Shown: in pieces, positions 1 to 8,977 of the stretch
Layout of the letters: each line of letters starts with the position of its first letter
How positions within the stretch are numbered: position 1 is the stretch's first letter
Virus record (IMG/VR): IMGVR_UViG_3300007725_000020
Coordinates: 1 to 27,664 of that record
Origin: a virus
DNA: 27,664 nucleotides
Reading direction: 5' to 3' (one strand)
The notes under the pieces: model-generated
Database searches by the model: none
What the model saw: the letters and a program-made list of their open reading frames with translations, nothing else
Told to the model about the DNA's origin: nothing
Program-made: the position numbers and the translations under genes

Positions 1-566
1 AGAGCTTCTCCAGCATGACGAGCTTTATAAGTCTTAGTAATATTATTAGTTTTTACTTGCCAGTTACCAAAAGCTTCTTCTACTGATTCTTTAGACAATT
101 CTACTTCTTCATTTTTCTTTTTAGCACGTAGCATTGCTAAATCATGACCATCGATCTTACCATTTTTATTATGATCGATTTTCTTTTGCTTAGGAGAAAG
201 TTCTTCTGATTTAGTCTTAATTACGTCTTGGCCTTTTTCGTCATGTCGGACAGCTTTAGTTCTTTTCATGACTGTTCTAACTTTGCCATCTGGTCCAGTT
301 ACATTTACTGGCTTTTTAGTAGCAGACAACGTAGTTTCTTCTAGGTCAACTTCTTCCATTTTCATGACATAAGCTTGATCGTAAGCATCGTCGCCTTCTT
401 GGTCAGCTCGACGTTTTTGTCTTGGCTTTTGTATGTCACCTGAATGTTGATGAGGTTCAGCCACAGGATGGTCGATAACTTCTACTTCATGCTGATCTTT
501 GAAACGCTTTTCCTCTTCAGGCTTAGGCTCTGCGACTTCAGCAATGTAGCTTTTAAAAGACTTCAT
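1..566 (-). CDS. Prohead/core-associated protein, 3' end beyond window (putative)
   Basis: An open frame starts with ATG at 566-564 behind a good Shine-Dalgarno (AGGAGA) and stays open to base 1, so at least 188 residues are present and the C-terminus is missing. The protein begins MKSFKSYIAEVAEP and is highly charged, with many E, K and D residues and little hydrophobic content. A calcium-loop-like motif, DHNKNGKIDGHDLAML, sits at about residues 130-145 and resembles a dockerin or EF-hand loop (D-x-N-x-G-x-I-D-x-x-D). It follows the portal gene directly. In T4-like phages this place is held by prohead core, scaffold and protease genes (gp67, gp68, gp21), so a prohead core or scaffold-associated role is inferred from position and charge. 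I cannot assign a T4 gene number. Confidence 0.6.
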   Translation of the reverse strand, partial: MKSFKSYIAEVAEPKPEEEKRFKDQHEVEVIDHPVAEPHQHSGDIQKPRQKRRADQEGDDAYDQAYVMKMEEVDLEETTLSATKKPVNVTGPDGKVRTVMKRTKAVRHDEKGQDVIKTKSEELSPKQKKIDHNKNGKIDGHDLAMLRAKKKNEEVELSKESVEEAFGNWQVKTNNITKTYKARHAGEA

Positions 567-595
567 TAATCTTCTCCTGATAAAATATTTTGTTT

Positions 596-602
596 TATTT
601 AT
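596..602 (-). promoter_or_regulatory. Putative T4-type late promoter (GATAAATA)
   Basis: On the minus strand the sequence reads GGATAAATAAAAC. This matches the T4 late-promoter octamer TATAAATA in seven positions and overlaps the stop codon of the portal gene. It lies about 30 bases upstream of the start of the prohead-associated gene. Its place in a gap and its likeness to the other octamers of this window support it, but a seven-base AT-rich match alone is weak. Confidence 0.45.
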
Positions 603-2179
603 CCGTTTATATTATTCGCTGTTTCTACTGGACCTTCACCATCTTCCTGATCCGCATCTGCCTCGGCGTCTGGATCAGGATATTCGTCCTTTTCAGCTTC
701 TATTTGTTTCTTCATCTCTTTCATGTCTTCTTCAGACATCATAAGAACATTCTTAATTACCCATTCTCTTGAGTAGTAAGTACCAACGTGCTCTTCAACT
801 TCGCGTAGAGTAGAAAGTCTTTCACGTATAATTTCTGCTTCTTTCAATTCTTGGAAATAGTTATCTTGAATGAAGTCGTAACGTAGGTCGTTTCTAATTT
901 CAGCAAATTCTTCGGGTGACATAATACCTTTAAGAATAAGTTGCTTTTCTAGAACCTGAGTGAATACATTAGAAAAACGTGCTCTTAGTCTTTGAATGAA
1001 TTTGCTAAATTTCAATTCATCACGAGTAATTTCTGATACTCGACCAAATGAGTACATTGTTTCTGGTTCTAAACGAGAAAGAGGTACACGTAATGCTTTA
1101 AAGAGTTTACGTTGGAAGTATTGTAGATTATCATCATTTGATAGACCTGCTGCACTACCACCGGCTAGAGTATCAACCTCGGTAGAACGTTCGCCACCAC
1201 GACGTGGGAACCAAAAATCTTCGGTCATTGTCATCATCTTACGAGCATCTGTAATTTCGCCGGTAGCTGAATTATACTGAAGCTTATTCTTATGACGAGT
1301 CATCATATCTCTTAGATATTGTTCTGCCTTAGACTTAGGCAAGTTACCAACGTCAATATAGAAAATTCTTCTTTCAGGAGCTCGAGTAAGAGTGTAGATG
1401 ATTGTTGCATCTTCCAACATTCTTAATTGGTTGAGAGGCTTGATTGCAGGGTGTAGGTATGAAAGAACTAATGAGTTGTTCTCATTCATCAAGCCTGAAG
1501 TAATTCTTGCGATTGAATCTTTCGCGATTTTAAATCCAGTAGTACCAGTAGTTGTTGAAGATGAACCCCTTGCATCGCCTACAAAACCAGATTCAGAATA
1601 CATGTAGTATTCGTTTTTAATCTTTTTAATTGGTATACCAGAATGTGGATCCTTACCTTTCTTATCGATTTCACGAATAAGTTTAAGTTTGCGAGGATCT
1701 ACATAACGTAATTCTTGGATGCCTTCTTTAATATTTTCATTATCAATAATGATATGATAATTTAGACGGCCATCGACATAAAACTTACTAAAGATATCGT
1801 ATCCATTATTTGTAAAATCGAACAAAGAAAGAATTTCATCAAACTCTTCAGTAATAACTTCTTTAACTTTATCCGGTAAATCTACATCATCTAATACGAT
1901 TTCTACTACTTTATCATCAGTATCAACATTAATAGCTTCATTAACAACTTCATCAATTGCTTGTGTAATTTCTGGCTGTTGTGCTATTGTTCTATAACGA
2001 GTGACTAGTTCAGATTCAGTCTTAGCCGAATCTTCCATGTCTAGGATAGTACTATAGAAACCACCTACGGCATTATCTACCGTAATGGCACCATCGTCAT
2101 TTTGCGGAGACACGAAAGAGACTGGCTGGTTGCCAGTCTCGTCATCTTCGCGTTTTATTTCGAATCCAAAAATCTTCAC
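599..2179 (-). CDS. 20: Portal vertex protein gp20
   Basis: The 526-residue product is close to the length of T4 gp20 (524). The portal is the dodecameric ring at the unique head vertex through which DNA is packaged and released, and it also nucleates prohead assembly. The sequence shows the myoviral portal core: a segment around LRYVDPRKLKLIREI, the stretch beginning RAPERRIFYIDVGNLPKSKA, and the strongly conserved SRLEPETMYSFGR followed by an ITRDELKFSKFI helix. The C-terminal 25 residues are acidic and rich in D, E and P. It follows the tail tube gene by 21 bases, the T4 order 19-20. ATG start. Identification rests on recognising the family and on synteny, and both agree. Confidence 0.96.
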   Translation of the reverse strand: MKIFGFEIKREDDETGNQPVSFVSPQNDDGAITVDNAVGGFYSTILDMEDSAKTESELVTRYRTIAQQPEITQAIDEVVNEAINVDTDDKVVEIVLDDVDLPDKVKEVITEEFDEILSLFDFTNNGYDIFSKFYVDGRLNYHIIIDNENIKEGIQELRYVDPRKLKLIREIDKKGKDPHSGIPIKKIKNEYYMYSESGFVGDARGSSSTTTGTTGFKIAKDSIARITSGLMNENNSLVLSYLHPAIKPLNQLRMLEDATIIYTLTRAPERRIFYIDVGNLPKSKAEQYLRDMMTRHKNKLQYNSATGEITDARKMMTMTEDFWFPRRGGERSTEVDTLAGGSAAGLSNDDNLQYFQRKLFKALRVPLSRLEPETMYSFGRVSEITRDELKFSKFIQRLRARFSNVFTQVLEKQLILKGIMSPEEFAEIRNDLRYDFIQDNYFQELKEAEIIRERLSTLREVEEHVGTYYSREWVIKNVLMMSEEDMKEMKKQIEAEKDEYPDPDAEADADQEDGEGPVETANNING

Positions 2180-2200
2180 AAATTATTCCTTCATTTTATA

Positions 2201-2734
2201 TTAGGTGGTTGAGATGCCAGTAGCGCCTTCAACTCTCCATAGATCGTATTCGAATGTTACAGAGAACTCTTCGATTTGGTCAGTGGCGCTCCAATCCATC
2301 GCGATACCGTCGATAGAAATAGGATGCATACCCTCAAAGATGTAAGTACGTAGTGGACTACCATCTTTACTAAACTGGGTAATTTGACCAGTTGATTTGT
2401 ACTGCTGTGGTAAAGCTCTTGTATTAGAGTCATGCGAATTAATGAAATTCGACCATGCTTCTAGAGCATTACGAACGGCAAAGTCTTCATCGTTAATAAC
2501 AGTTACAGTCCAAGGTGCAAAAGTTCTATCGCCAGCATATTTAACTTGGCGGCCAAAGTATGGGACAATAAATTGCCCCAATGTTGACTCTGGAATACCA
2601 GCTGAACGTACCATGAAAGGTACTTTAATATCAGCTTCCGGCGCTACCGGGTTGGTAATCTGAACTTGGAATAGCGTAGGACGTGCACCGCCACCGACGA
2701 GTTCTGATTTGAACTGGTTGATATTGAATGCCAT
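2201..2734 (-). CDS. 19: Tail tube protein gp19
   Basis: The 177-residue protein (T4 gp19 has 163) forms the hexameric rings of the inner tail tube. It starts MAFNINQFKSELVGGGARP, a typical start in T4-like marine phages, and continues with the FQVQITNP strand. The C-terminal part (DQIEEFSVTFEYDLWRV) matches the closing strands of the tube fold. A Shine-Dalgarno (AGAGGAGA) and a late-promoter-like octamer at 2760-2767 precede it. It lies between sheath and portal genes, the order expected for T4-like phages. Confidence 0.95.
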   Translation of the reverse strand: MAFNINQFKSELVGGGARPTLFQVQITNPVAPEADIKVPFMVRSAGIPESTLGQFIVPYFGRQVKYAGDRTFAPWTVTVINDEDFAVRNALEAWSNFINSHDSNTRALPQQYKSTGQITQFSKDGSPLRTYIFEGMHPISIDGIAMDWSATDQIEEFSVTFEYDLWRVEGATGISTT

Positions 2735-2759
2735 TTTTTCTATTCTCCTCTTTAAAATC

Positions 2760-2767
2760 TATTTATT
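2760..2767 (-). promoter_or_regulatory. Putative late promoter upstream of gp19
   Basis: The minus strand reads TTAATAAATAGATTT. AATAAATA differs from the T4 late octamer TATAAATA only at the first base. It spans the stop codon of the tail sheath gene and lies about 30 bases before the gp19 start. The context TTAATAAATAGA recurs almost exactly upstream of gp18. Confidence 0.55.
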
Positions 2768-4727
2768 AAGCGATCTGACCAACGATTTCGTCAAACTCTA
2801 CACCGGTACGAGTCGCTACAAATGTTAGTTCAATAACATTGATTGAGCGAGCAGGCTTGATGAAGATGCTTGCACGGAACTTGTTCTGATCAATGATTTC
2901 AGGAGTATTCACAGTGGCGTCAGAAATTACTCTAAAGTCAATAATACCGCGACGGCCTTGGATATCACGTAGGAAAGGCTCTACGATATTTCTGAACTGA
3001 GTCTGTGTAAACTCGTCGTTAAGTTCGAACAAGAAGCTTTCAGCTGCAGAAGCAATAGATTTTTCGACTGCAATGAATAGACGACGCACGTTCAAACGAT
3101 CAAATGCGCTAGTTAGACCTAAACCAGTCTTATCGCCAAATAGGAGAATACCTTGACCAGCTTGTGACATAACAGGGTTGATGTCTGCACTGTAAAGTTG
3201 ATCTCTCTGTGCTTTATTAGGATTGTATGCTAGTTTAACAACATTCTTAATTACACCTTTTCTGAAACCAGCTGGTGATTCCCAAGGCTCAACTCGTGAA
3301 GCTAGACCAGCCATGTCACCATTTAGAGGTACCCAACGATATACGTCATTGTACTTGTCGTAACGATATTTGTAACCACTATCCATGAACCAGTAAGAAG
3401 AATTCTGAATCTTGTTACGGTACGCAATAGCGTTATTCATCTTAGCATTTGTTTTGAGTTCGTCAACAACTGCTTCTTTAGATGGTGATAGGAATGCTAC
3501 ACAATCTTTTCTTGATTCACATAGATTAGAAACGATGTAGTTAGCTCTGTTACCAGCATCATCACCTTTACCTTGAAGAATGAATGATACATCGATTTCA
3601 TTTGCATTTACTAGAGTATCGTATGCAAAACCTAGAGCAGCAAGAGTTGCGTTAGATTCAGTTTGTGCATCTGAGCCGCCTGCAAATACTTCGTATACAG
3701 ACTTAGCAGTACTAGCATCACCGATAGGAGCAGTGTTTGCTATATTTACCCAAGAAGAGAAATTGTTAATAACGTCTTTAAAGTAATTGGTAGTACCTTG
3801 TGGTAATTTAGCGCCCGGAGTAGTTGAAATATTTTCAAACTTCTCAACGATTGTACCAGCTGCGCCACTAATTGAACCAGCAGTATCAATTACTGCAACG
3901 TGGATATTACCGGCAGCAGGAGCTTTACCAAAAATACCAGCATTACGCCAACGGTTAGTAATTGCTAGTGCGCTTAGATCTGTTTCTTTTAGAGTGTAAC
4001 GATTAGCAAAACCAATGTTGTACTCGTTAGCAACAAGAATTTCAGTGTTTGCTTCATCAACAATTTCGGTTTCTGACCATGCAGAAATAGTTATTTCTTG
4101 ATAGCCTACAGAATCGTTACCAACAACCAATACATCACCGACAGCCAATTCAGCTAATTTTTCATCAGGCTGAGTTTCGAATTTAACTGCATTTGCGTTA
4201 AATGCAATAGTTTGACTGATTGAAGTATTAGAAACAGCATTAGATGGAATACGTCCACCAGTTTGACCTACTAGATAATTAGATGAATAGCCGGTGCTAG
4301 TAACCCATGCAACTTCAATTGAGTTGCCTAGTTCACCTGGATATTTTGCTTCAAAAGCGCCGTAGAATGAGTTAACTACATCTACTTGACCACTAATATC
4401 ATTGTTTGCTTCATCTACAGTTCCGTCTGGAAATACGACAAGATCTGTTGCAGTAGCGGTAGCTGAACCATTATCAGCACGAACAACGTATAGTGCGTTT
4501 GAGTACGCCAAAAAGTCTGCTGCAGTAAAGAAAGTCTCATAGTTGTCGTCGGTAGGCTTACCAAAACGATTAACTAGTTGATCTTCTGAAGTAATTAGAA
4601 TAGGTTCATTTACAGGACCCCATCTGAAAACCCCAGCCATTGCTGCAGGAGGTGTGGCTACCGCTGGTACAGCGGCTGTGGCGTCCACTTCACGAACAAT
4701 TACGGAAGGACTTACGGAAAAAGCCAT
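2766..4727 (-). CDS. 18: Tail sheath protein gp18
   Basis: The 653-residue protein is almost the length of T4 gp18 (659) and is the contractile sheath subunit around the tail tube. It begins MAFSVSPSVIVREVDATA, the usual sheath N-terminus with its handshake strand. The C-terminal domain includes GIIDFRVISDATVNTPE, FIKPARSINVIELTF and ATRTGVEFDEIVGQ, the most conserved part of the sheath family. The middle is a variable, surface-exposed insertion. ATG start with an AAGGAGA Shine-Dalgarno, preceded by an 80-base leader holding a late-promoter octamer. Confidence 0.96.
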   Translation of the reverse strand: MAFSVSPSVIVREVDATAAVPAVATPPAAMAGVFRWGPVNEPILITSEDQLVNRFGKPTDDNYETFFTAADFLAYSNALYVVRADNGSATATATDLVVFPDGTVDEANNDISGQVDVVNSFYGAFEAKYPGELGNSIEVAWVTSTGYSSNYLVGQTGGRIPSNAVSNTSISQTIAFNANAVKFETQPDEKLAELAVGDVLVVGNDSVGYQEITISAWSETEIVDEANTEILVANEYNIGFANRYTLKETDLSALAITNRWRNAGIFGKAPAAGNIHVAVIDTAGSISGAAGTIVEKFENISTTPGAKLPQGTTNYFKDVINNFSSWVNIANTAPIGDASTAKSVYEVFAGGSDAQTESNATLAALGFAYDTLVNANEIDVSFILQGKGDDAGNRANYIVSNLCESRKDCVAFLSPSKEAVVDELKTNAKMNNAIAYRNKIQNSSYWFMDSGYKYRYDKYNDVYRWVPLNGDMAGLASRVEPWESPAGFRKGVIKNVVKLAYNPNKAQRDQLYSADINPVMSQAGQGILLFGDKTGLGLTSAFDRLNVRRLFIAVEKSIASAAESFLFELNDEFTQTQFRNIVEPFLRDIQGRRGIIDFRVISDATVNTPEIIDQNKFRASIFIKPARSINVIELTFVATRTGVEFDEIVGQIA

Positions 4728-4748
4728 ATTTTTCTCCTTTATATTTTA

Positions 4749-4760
4749 GAAACGCGTTTC
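4749..4760. repeat. 12-base palindrome in the gp18 leader
   Basis: GAAACGCGTTTC is a perfect palindrome between the putative late promoter (4788-4795) and the gp18 start, so it would lie in the 5' untranslated part of the sheath transcript. As RNA it could form only a four-base stem with a CGCG loop. Function unknown. Confidence 0.4.
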
Positions 4761-4787
4761 GCTTAATCTTATTGTAGTTGCTGTTTC

Positions 4788-4795
4788 TATTTATT
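4788..4795 (-). promoter_or_regulatory. Putative late promoter upstream of gp18
   Basis: The minus strand reads TTTTTAATAAATAGAAAC, containing the AATAAATA octamer. It sits in the 80-base gap after gp17 and about 60 bases before the sheath start. A dedicated promoter fits the high expression expected of a tail sheath gene. Confidence 0.6.
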
Positions 4796-4807
4796 AAAAA
4801 GAACATT

Positions 4808-6421
4808 TTAATAGAGAGCCCAGTTTTGGCGTTCAATATCTAGTTCAAGGCCTTCGTCATCCACGTCCGAGCCGTCATCAATAAAACCAAAAGGAAGCAT
4901 TTCTTCTTCAATTTGTTCTTCTGTTTTTTCTCTTAATTTCATCAATGTATTAATATCAGTCATATCCTTAAAGTAACCTTGATCAGTTAACCAAGCAAAT
5001 ATGACTAAATTCATTACTAGGTCGTCATGTGACCCAGATTCGGCTTCGTATGAGTTTCCCTTTTTAGAAAATCTGGATAATTCTTGAATAGTATCGTAAT
5101 CATTAATTATCAATTGATTTTGTTCTATTAGCATTTTGAGAATAGAACATCCAACAGATTTTACACTTTTGGTAGTCCTTATACCAGTATCAACGTTCTT
5201 ACCGAAACCTGCTGAAATGCGTTTACCACTTCTTCCGGCGCTTTCTGTTGAAAGTAAATTTTCATACCCATAATCCATTAGTAGAGTATCGGAAACTTGC
5301 TCGCCGATATCGTTAATCTCTACAAGGACTGAGGCTTCGTTGTAGAGTCTACCCATTCTATATATAATTGACGCAAAATCTATAGGCGTCATCATATTGT
5401 CTCTAAATGTAGCAACTTGTTTATATGGCATATTTGTAATATCAATAATAGTAAAAGTAGAATAGTCTAAACCTTTACCACGAGAGACGTCAACAGTCAT
5501 AGCATACGCATGACCTTCTTTAGGTTGTTCGTATTGATTGATATTGTTCTGTTGTACTAAAGGTCTAGCAGGATACAACTCTTTTAATTTACCACCATCA
5601 ATAAGTGTACCAGAACTTCCAAGGAATCCGCACTCGTATTCTTGAACGAATTTTTGTTCATCATGATCTAAAGCAGAGAGAGTTTCTTGTCTCCAATTTT
5701 CATCACGGCCGGGTACATCATACCACATAACCTTAACAAATTCGTAACCATTTGTACCTTCTTCAGCACCTTTACAAGTTTTCCAAAAGTGATTTAATCC
5801 GTTAGGTGTAGAAGTCATCAGAAGCTTTGTAGATTCACCGGATGAAATAGTTGGGTACACTGAAGCGAAGAATTCATCGTATCCCTCAATGAACGCCACC
5901 TCATCTAGATACAGGAAGTTAACAGATTTACCACGAATTGCACTTGAAGATGTAGTACCGGCCAATACTTGGCAACCATTCTCTAGTGCAATATTACCTT
6001 TGTTCCATTCCTCCACGCCCTGCTGGAGCCATTTTGGAAGAGCTTCATAGGCCAACTTAACCCTAGCAAGAACCTCTCTGGAGGCATCTCCTTTGTTTGC
6101 AAGGATAGCTACGGTTTTAAATTCATTAAAAAGTATGTAGTGTAGGATAACCGCAACTGCTGTTGTAGTTTTACCTGACTGACGAGCAGTCAATACGGCA
6201 ACACGTCTGTTATTAAAAATCTTATTACAAATTTCCTTTTGGTAATCATACATTTTAAAAGGTATGAGACCACGGTCTACATGTACAATTTTAATGTATG
6301 TTAATGCAAAGTACTCAGGATCTTGTGCACATTTCATGTACTCCTTTATAAGATCAGGAGTCCATTCAATATCTTCGGCAACTTTCTTTAAATTGGGGTT
6401 ACCTAAATATCCATCACTCAT
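4808..6421 (-). CDS. 17: Terminase large subunit gp17
   Basis: This is the DNA-packaging motor ATPase and headful nuclease, which acts at the portal of the prohead. With the preferred start (below) it has 537 residues; T4 gp17 has 610. Visible motifs: Walker A TARQSGKTTT at about 78-87, Walker B FLYLDEVAF at about 169-177, coupling motif TSTPNG at about 203-208, and the RNase H-like nuclease with TVDVSRG (D311), EIND (E368) and SHDDLV (D466/D467). An upstream GTG at 6430 extends the frame by three residues. I prefer the ATG at 6421 because AGGTGAGAG sits at proper spacing before it and it overlaps the end of gp16 compactly. C-terminal residues 500-537 are acidic. Confidence 0.97.
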   Translation of the reverse strand: MSDGYLGNPNLKKVAEDIEWTPDLIKEYMKCAQDPEYFALTYIKIVHVDRGLIPFKMYDYQKEICNKIFNNRRVAVLTARQSGKTTTAVAVILHYILFNEFKTVAILANKGDASREVLARVKLAYEALPKWLQQGVEEWNKGNIALENGCQVLAGTTSSSAIRGKSVNFLYLDEVAFIEGYDEFFASVYPTISSGESTKLLMTSTPNGLNHFWKTCKGAEEGTNGYEFVKVMWYDVPGRDENWRQETLSALDHDEQKFVQEYECGFLGSSGTLIDGGKLKELYPARPLVQQNNINQYEQPKEGHAYAMTVDVSRGKGLDYSTFTIIDITNMPYKQVATFRDNMMTPIDFASIIYRMGRLYNEASVLVEINDIGEQVSDTLLMDYGYENLLSTESAGRSGKRISAGFGKNVDTGIRTTKSVKSVGCSILKMLIEQNQLIINDYDTIQELSRFSKKGNSYEAESGSHDDLVMNLVIFAWLTDQGYFKDMTDINTLMKLREKTEEQIEEEMLPFGFIDDGSDVDDEGLELDIERQNWALY

Positions 6422-6884
6422 TACTCTCACCTTTAATCATTTTCAATAAATCAGCGGTTGAAACAATTAAATTATTATTCGTAACATTCGTTTGTGCAGC
6501 TTCTTTTGGACCTAATAATTCTTCGCGCGCAAATTTCTTTTTAGTAGAAATATCTGCTAGATCTTTGTTAGCTTCAAGTAACGTTTTCATTAATGTAGAA
6601 ACAACTTCAAACGCACGAGGCTGCTCAGATTGTTTTGCAATCTCAAGAATCTCATCCATAGCGTCATAGCCAGTGTGTATAATATCTTTAATATTTTGAC
6701 GAACTTCTTCAAGATCTTTAATGTTCTCGTCGTCATCTACTTCAGAAATTACAGCAGGCGGTTTGGCCTCTTCTTTAACTACAGGAAGATTTTCTTCTGG
6801 AAGTTCATGAACTAATTGTTCTTCTTGTTTCACTTCAGAAAATGGTCTAACACCAAGAACTTCTGAAATCTTATCATTACTCAT
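6414..6884 (-). CDS. 16: Terminase small subunit gp16
   Basis: The 156-residue protein (T4 gp16 has 164) is the DNA-recognition and regulatory partner of the gp17 motor. It lies directly upstream of gp17 and overlaps it by 8 bases (with the ATG start), which suggests translational coupling. The N-terminal 55 residues are acidic and probably disordered. Two helical segments follow (about 56-85 and 89-118), the central coiled-coil type region of T4 gp16. The C-terminus has an asparagine-rich linker (TNVTNNNLIVS) and a short tail (TADLLKMIKG). Assignment rests on size, helical layout and strict synteny. Confidence 0.9.
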   Translation of the reverse strand: MSNDKISEVLGVRPFSEVKQEEQLVHELPEENLPVVKEEAKPPAVISEVDDDENIKDLEEVRQNIKDIIHTGYDAMDEILEIAKQSEQPRAFEVVSTLMKTLLEANKDLADISTKKKFAREELLGPKEAAQTNVTNNNLIVSTADLLKMIKGESNE

Positions 6885-8971
6885 TATGCATCCTCAATTA
6901 CGGTGATAATTCCCCAGTCATCAGTGTATTCAATTTGATCGTAAGGTATTGAAGCAACTTCAGGTTGCGTAACAGTTACAGTTGGAACATCTCCATATCC
7001 AGCACCGGGATTAGTAACAGTAACAGATTGTATTTGTCCGTCGTCATCTAAGACAGGAGTTCCCGTCGCGGTTATAGCAAGTGGAGCGTCAATTGTAACA
7101 GTAGGACTAATATAGAATTTACCGCCATCCACAACATTTACACCTGTTAATGTACCATTGGTAATTACAGCAGTTGCAGAAGCTTGCCAATCGGCAGGAT
7201 TACCATCTGGAGCCGAGATAGTAACAGCAGGAGCAATAGTATATCCAGTTCCTGATTCTGTTATTTGAATATCAGTTACTTCGCCATCAGTTACAGTAGC
7301 GGTTGCTGTTGCTCGCACATAATCAAAATTACCAACATATTCAGAGCCTGTCGATGGAGAAGTTGGAACTGTATATGTTGTTCCAGTTGTTAAACCAGAA
7401 ATATTGTTATCAATTACTACGTTATCAACTGCACCAATAAAGCTAGGTGTAGAGTTTCTTTGACCAACTATGAAATCTATACCGCCACCAAATAAGAAAC
7501 CTGCCGGTGTAGATATGGCGCTTGTTATATTACCATTTACAAGCCACTGAGCAGAACCACTATAATCTTCTAATCGACAATGATTCCACTGATTAGGAAG
7601 AAGAGCTCCAGTAGCCGAACGAAGTTCAGGCGCATTTAGAGACGGCCTATAGACAATTGCACCAGTAGGCTCAGTTTCTATACGCAACGATTGACCACTA
7701 AAATGGAAAATATTCAATGTTTGCGAGCTAAACGTTTCTGGGTAAATCCAAAATTCTATAGCAAATCCAGTTCCCGCAGTAATAAAGTTAGTAGTCGTCG
7801 TATGTAATGTTTCTGATGATGTGAAATCATTAGTATAGTAAGCATCATTACCAAATTTAAAACCAACTAAAGATTTTGGAATAGGATTAGCAATAGTAAC
7901 CGAAGCTGAATCGTAGAATGTTCCAGGATTGCTAATATTGATAGAGAAAATGCTACCATTAAAGCCTACCGCGGTGGCTTCTGCATTCGTCACTGGAGCA
8001 TCTGGAGAGCTCACCACGATATTTGGTACAGACGTGTAATATCCTCCACCTTCATTTATTAAAAATGAATCTATGAGCGTATTAGACAATACTGGTGTAA
8101 TATCGGCTGGTAAAGTACTAGGATCTGATACTGTAATAGCAGCATTAGTATTATATCCAGCACCATTATTAATAACTTTAAAATTTGTTACTATACCGTT
8201 ATTAATATCTGCTGTTACAACAGCACTCATTGCTTCATAATCGATCGGATTACCATTTGCATCTAAACCAGGACGAACAGTAACTCGTTCTTCAGGTAAC
8301 GAATCAGATGCGGTGTCAGTCATCAAACTAGCTTCAACAAACTTAATAACTTTCTTTTCTCTTTCAGGTCCAAAGTACCAACCTTTCAAAGTGAATGAAA
8401 GAGTGTAAAGAATTGTAGGACGTTCGGTGTAGTCACCTTCGTATAATTCATCATTAGATACTGAATTAAGAACGACCGGAATATCCAACGGCTCAACATC
8501 AGGCAGCATCCTTGCTGTTACAGTCCAATCAGGCGTAAAAAATGGAAGAATTTGTTCTAGAATTTTAACAGCATCTTCAGAATATTTTGTCATAATATAC
8601 AATGAAAAGTCAATATTATATGGTGTAGGTGAATAGATAAAAGATCTAGAACCACCATTTTCTGGCTTTTCAGGTTTTAACATTTTACGAGTAGTTGCTA
8701 CTTTACGTGTAGGATCGTAAAACATGTTTGTAATTTCGAACGACATGCGTGGCAAACTAATAGCAGGTTTAGTACTATTCAATAAATCAGGATCTTGTTG
8801 CACACGTGATAAAATCTTCTGGAATGGAGCATATGAAAGTGGCACAATCATTGACTGTGTTTCAGATCCATCAGTGGTAGTTCTTTCAATCTTTAATTGA
8901 TTAAAAAGAGTACCAAATAATGCAACGTATTTTCTCGTTGTTTGATTGTAAAAATAGTTTGCTATTGCCAT
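6884..8971 (-). CDS. 15: Tail sheath stabiliser gp15 with large beta-repeat/LamG-like insertion
   Basis: T4 gp15 (272 residues) forms the ring that caps the tail and joins it to the neck. Here the protein has 695 residues. Residues 1-235 look like ordinary gp15: the start MAIANYFYNQTTRKYVALFG, VPLSYAPFQKILSR at 43-56, and PTILYTLSFTLKGWYFGP at 185-202. The last 20 residues (YDQIEYTDDWGIITVIEDA) look like the normal gp15 end. Between them lies an insertion of about 430 residues. It has six [N/E/D]-x-G-x-x-Y type beta repeats (NNGAGY at 268, NEGGGYY at 306, NPGTFY at 348, ESGTGY at 572, DGGKFY at 615, NPGAGY at 654) and a concanavalin/LamG-like domain at about 368-530 (IEFWIYPETF, NQWNHCRLED, AQWLVNGN). 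The insert is likely displayed on the tail neck and may bind carbohydrate. It overlaps gp16 by one base. Confidence 0.9.
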   Translation of the reverse strand: MAIANYFYNQTTRKYVALFGTLFNQLKIERTTTDGSETQSMIVPLSYAPFQKILSRVQQDPDLLNSTKPAISLPRMSFEITNMFYDPTRKVATTRKMLKPEKPENGGSRSFIYSPTPYNIDFSLYIMTKYSEDAVKILEQILPFFTPDWTVTARMLPDVEPLDIPVVLNSVSNDELYEGDYTERPTILYTLSFTLKGWYFGPEREKKVIKFVEASLMTDTASDSLPEERVTVRPGLDANGNPIDYEAMSAVVTADINNGIVTNFKVINNGAGYNTNAAITVSDPSTLPADITPVLSNTLIDSFLINEGGGYYTSVPNIVVSSPDAPVTNAEATAVGFNGSIFSINISNPGTFYDSASVTIANPIPKSLVGFKFGNDAYYTNDFTSSETLHTTTTNFITAGTGFAIEFWIYPETFSSQTLNIFHFSGQSLRIETEPTGAIVYRPSLNAPELRSATGALLPNQWNHCRLEDYSGSAQWLVNGNITSAISTPAGFLFGGGIDFIVGQRNSTPSFIGAVDNVVIDNNISGLTTGTTYTVPTSPSTGSEYVGNFDYVRATATATVTDGEVTDIQITESGTGYTIAPAVTISAPDGNPADWQASATAVITNGTLTGVNVVDGGKFYISPTVTIDAPLAITATGTPVLDDDGQIQSVTVTNPGAGYGDVPTVTVTQPEVASIPYDQIEYTDDWGIITVIEDA

Positions 8972-8977
8972 GTCTTA

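Noticed and set aside
6422-6430. GTG start for gp17 at 6430
   Set aside because: The ATG at 6421 has a better spaced Shine-Dalgarno (AGGTGAG) and a normal compact overlap with gp16.
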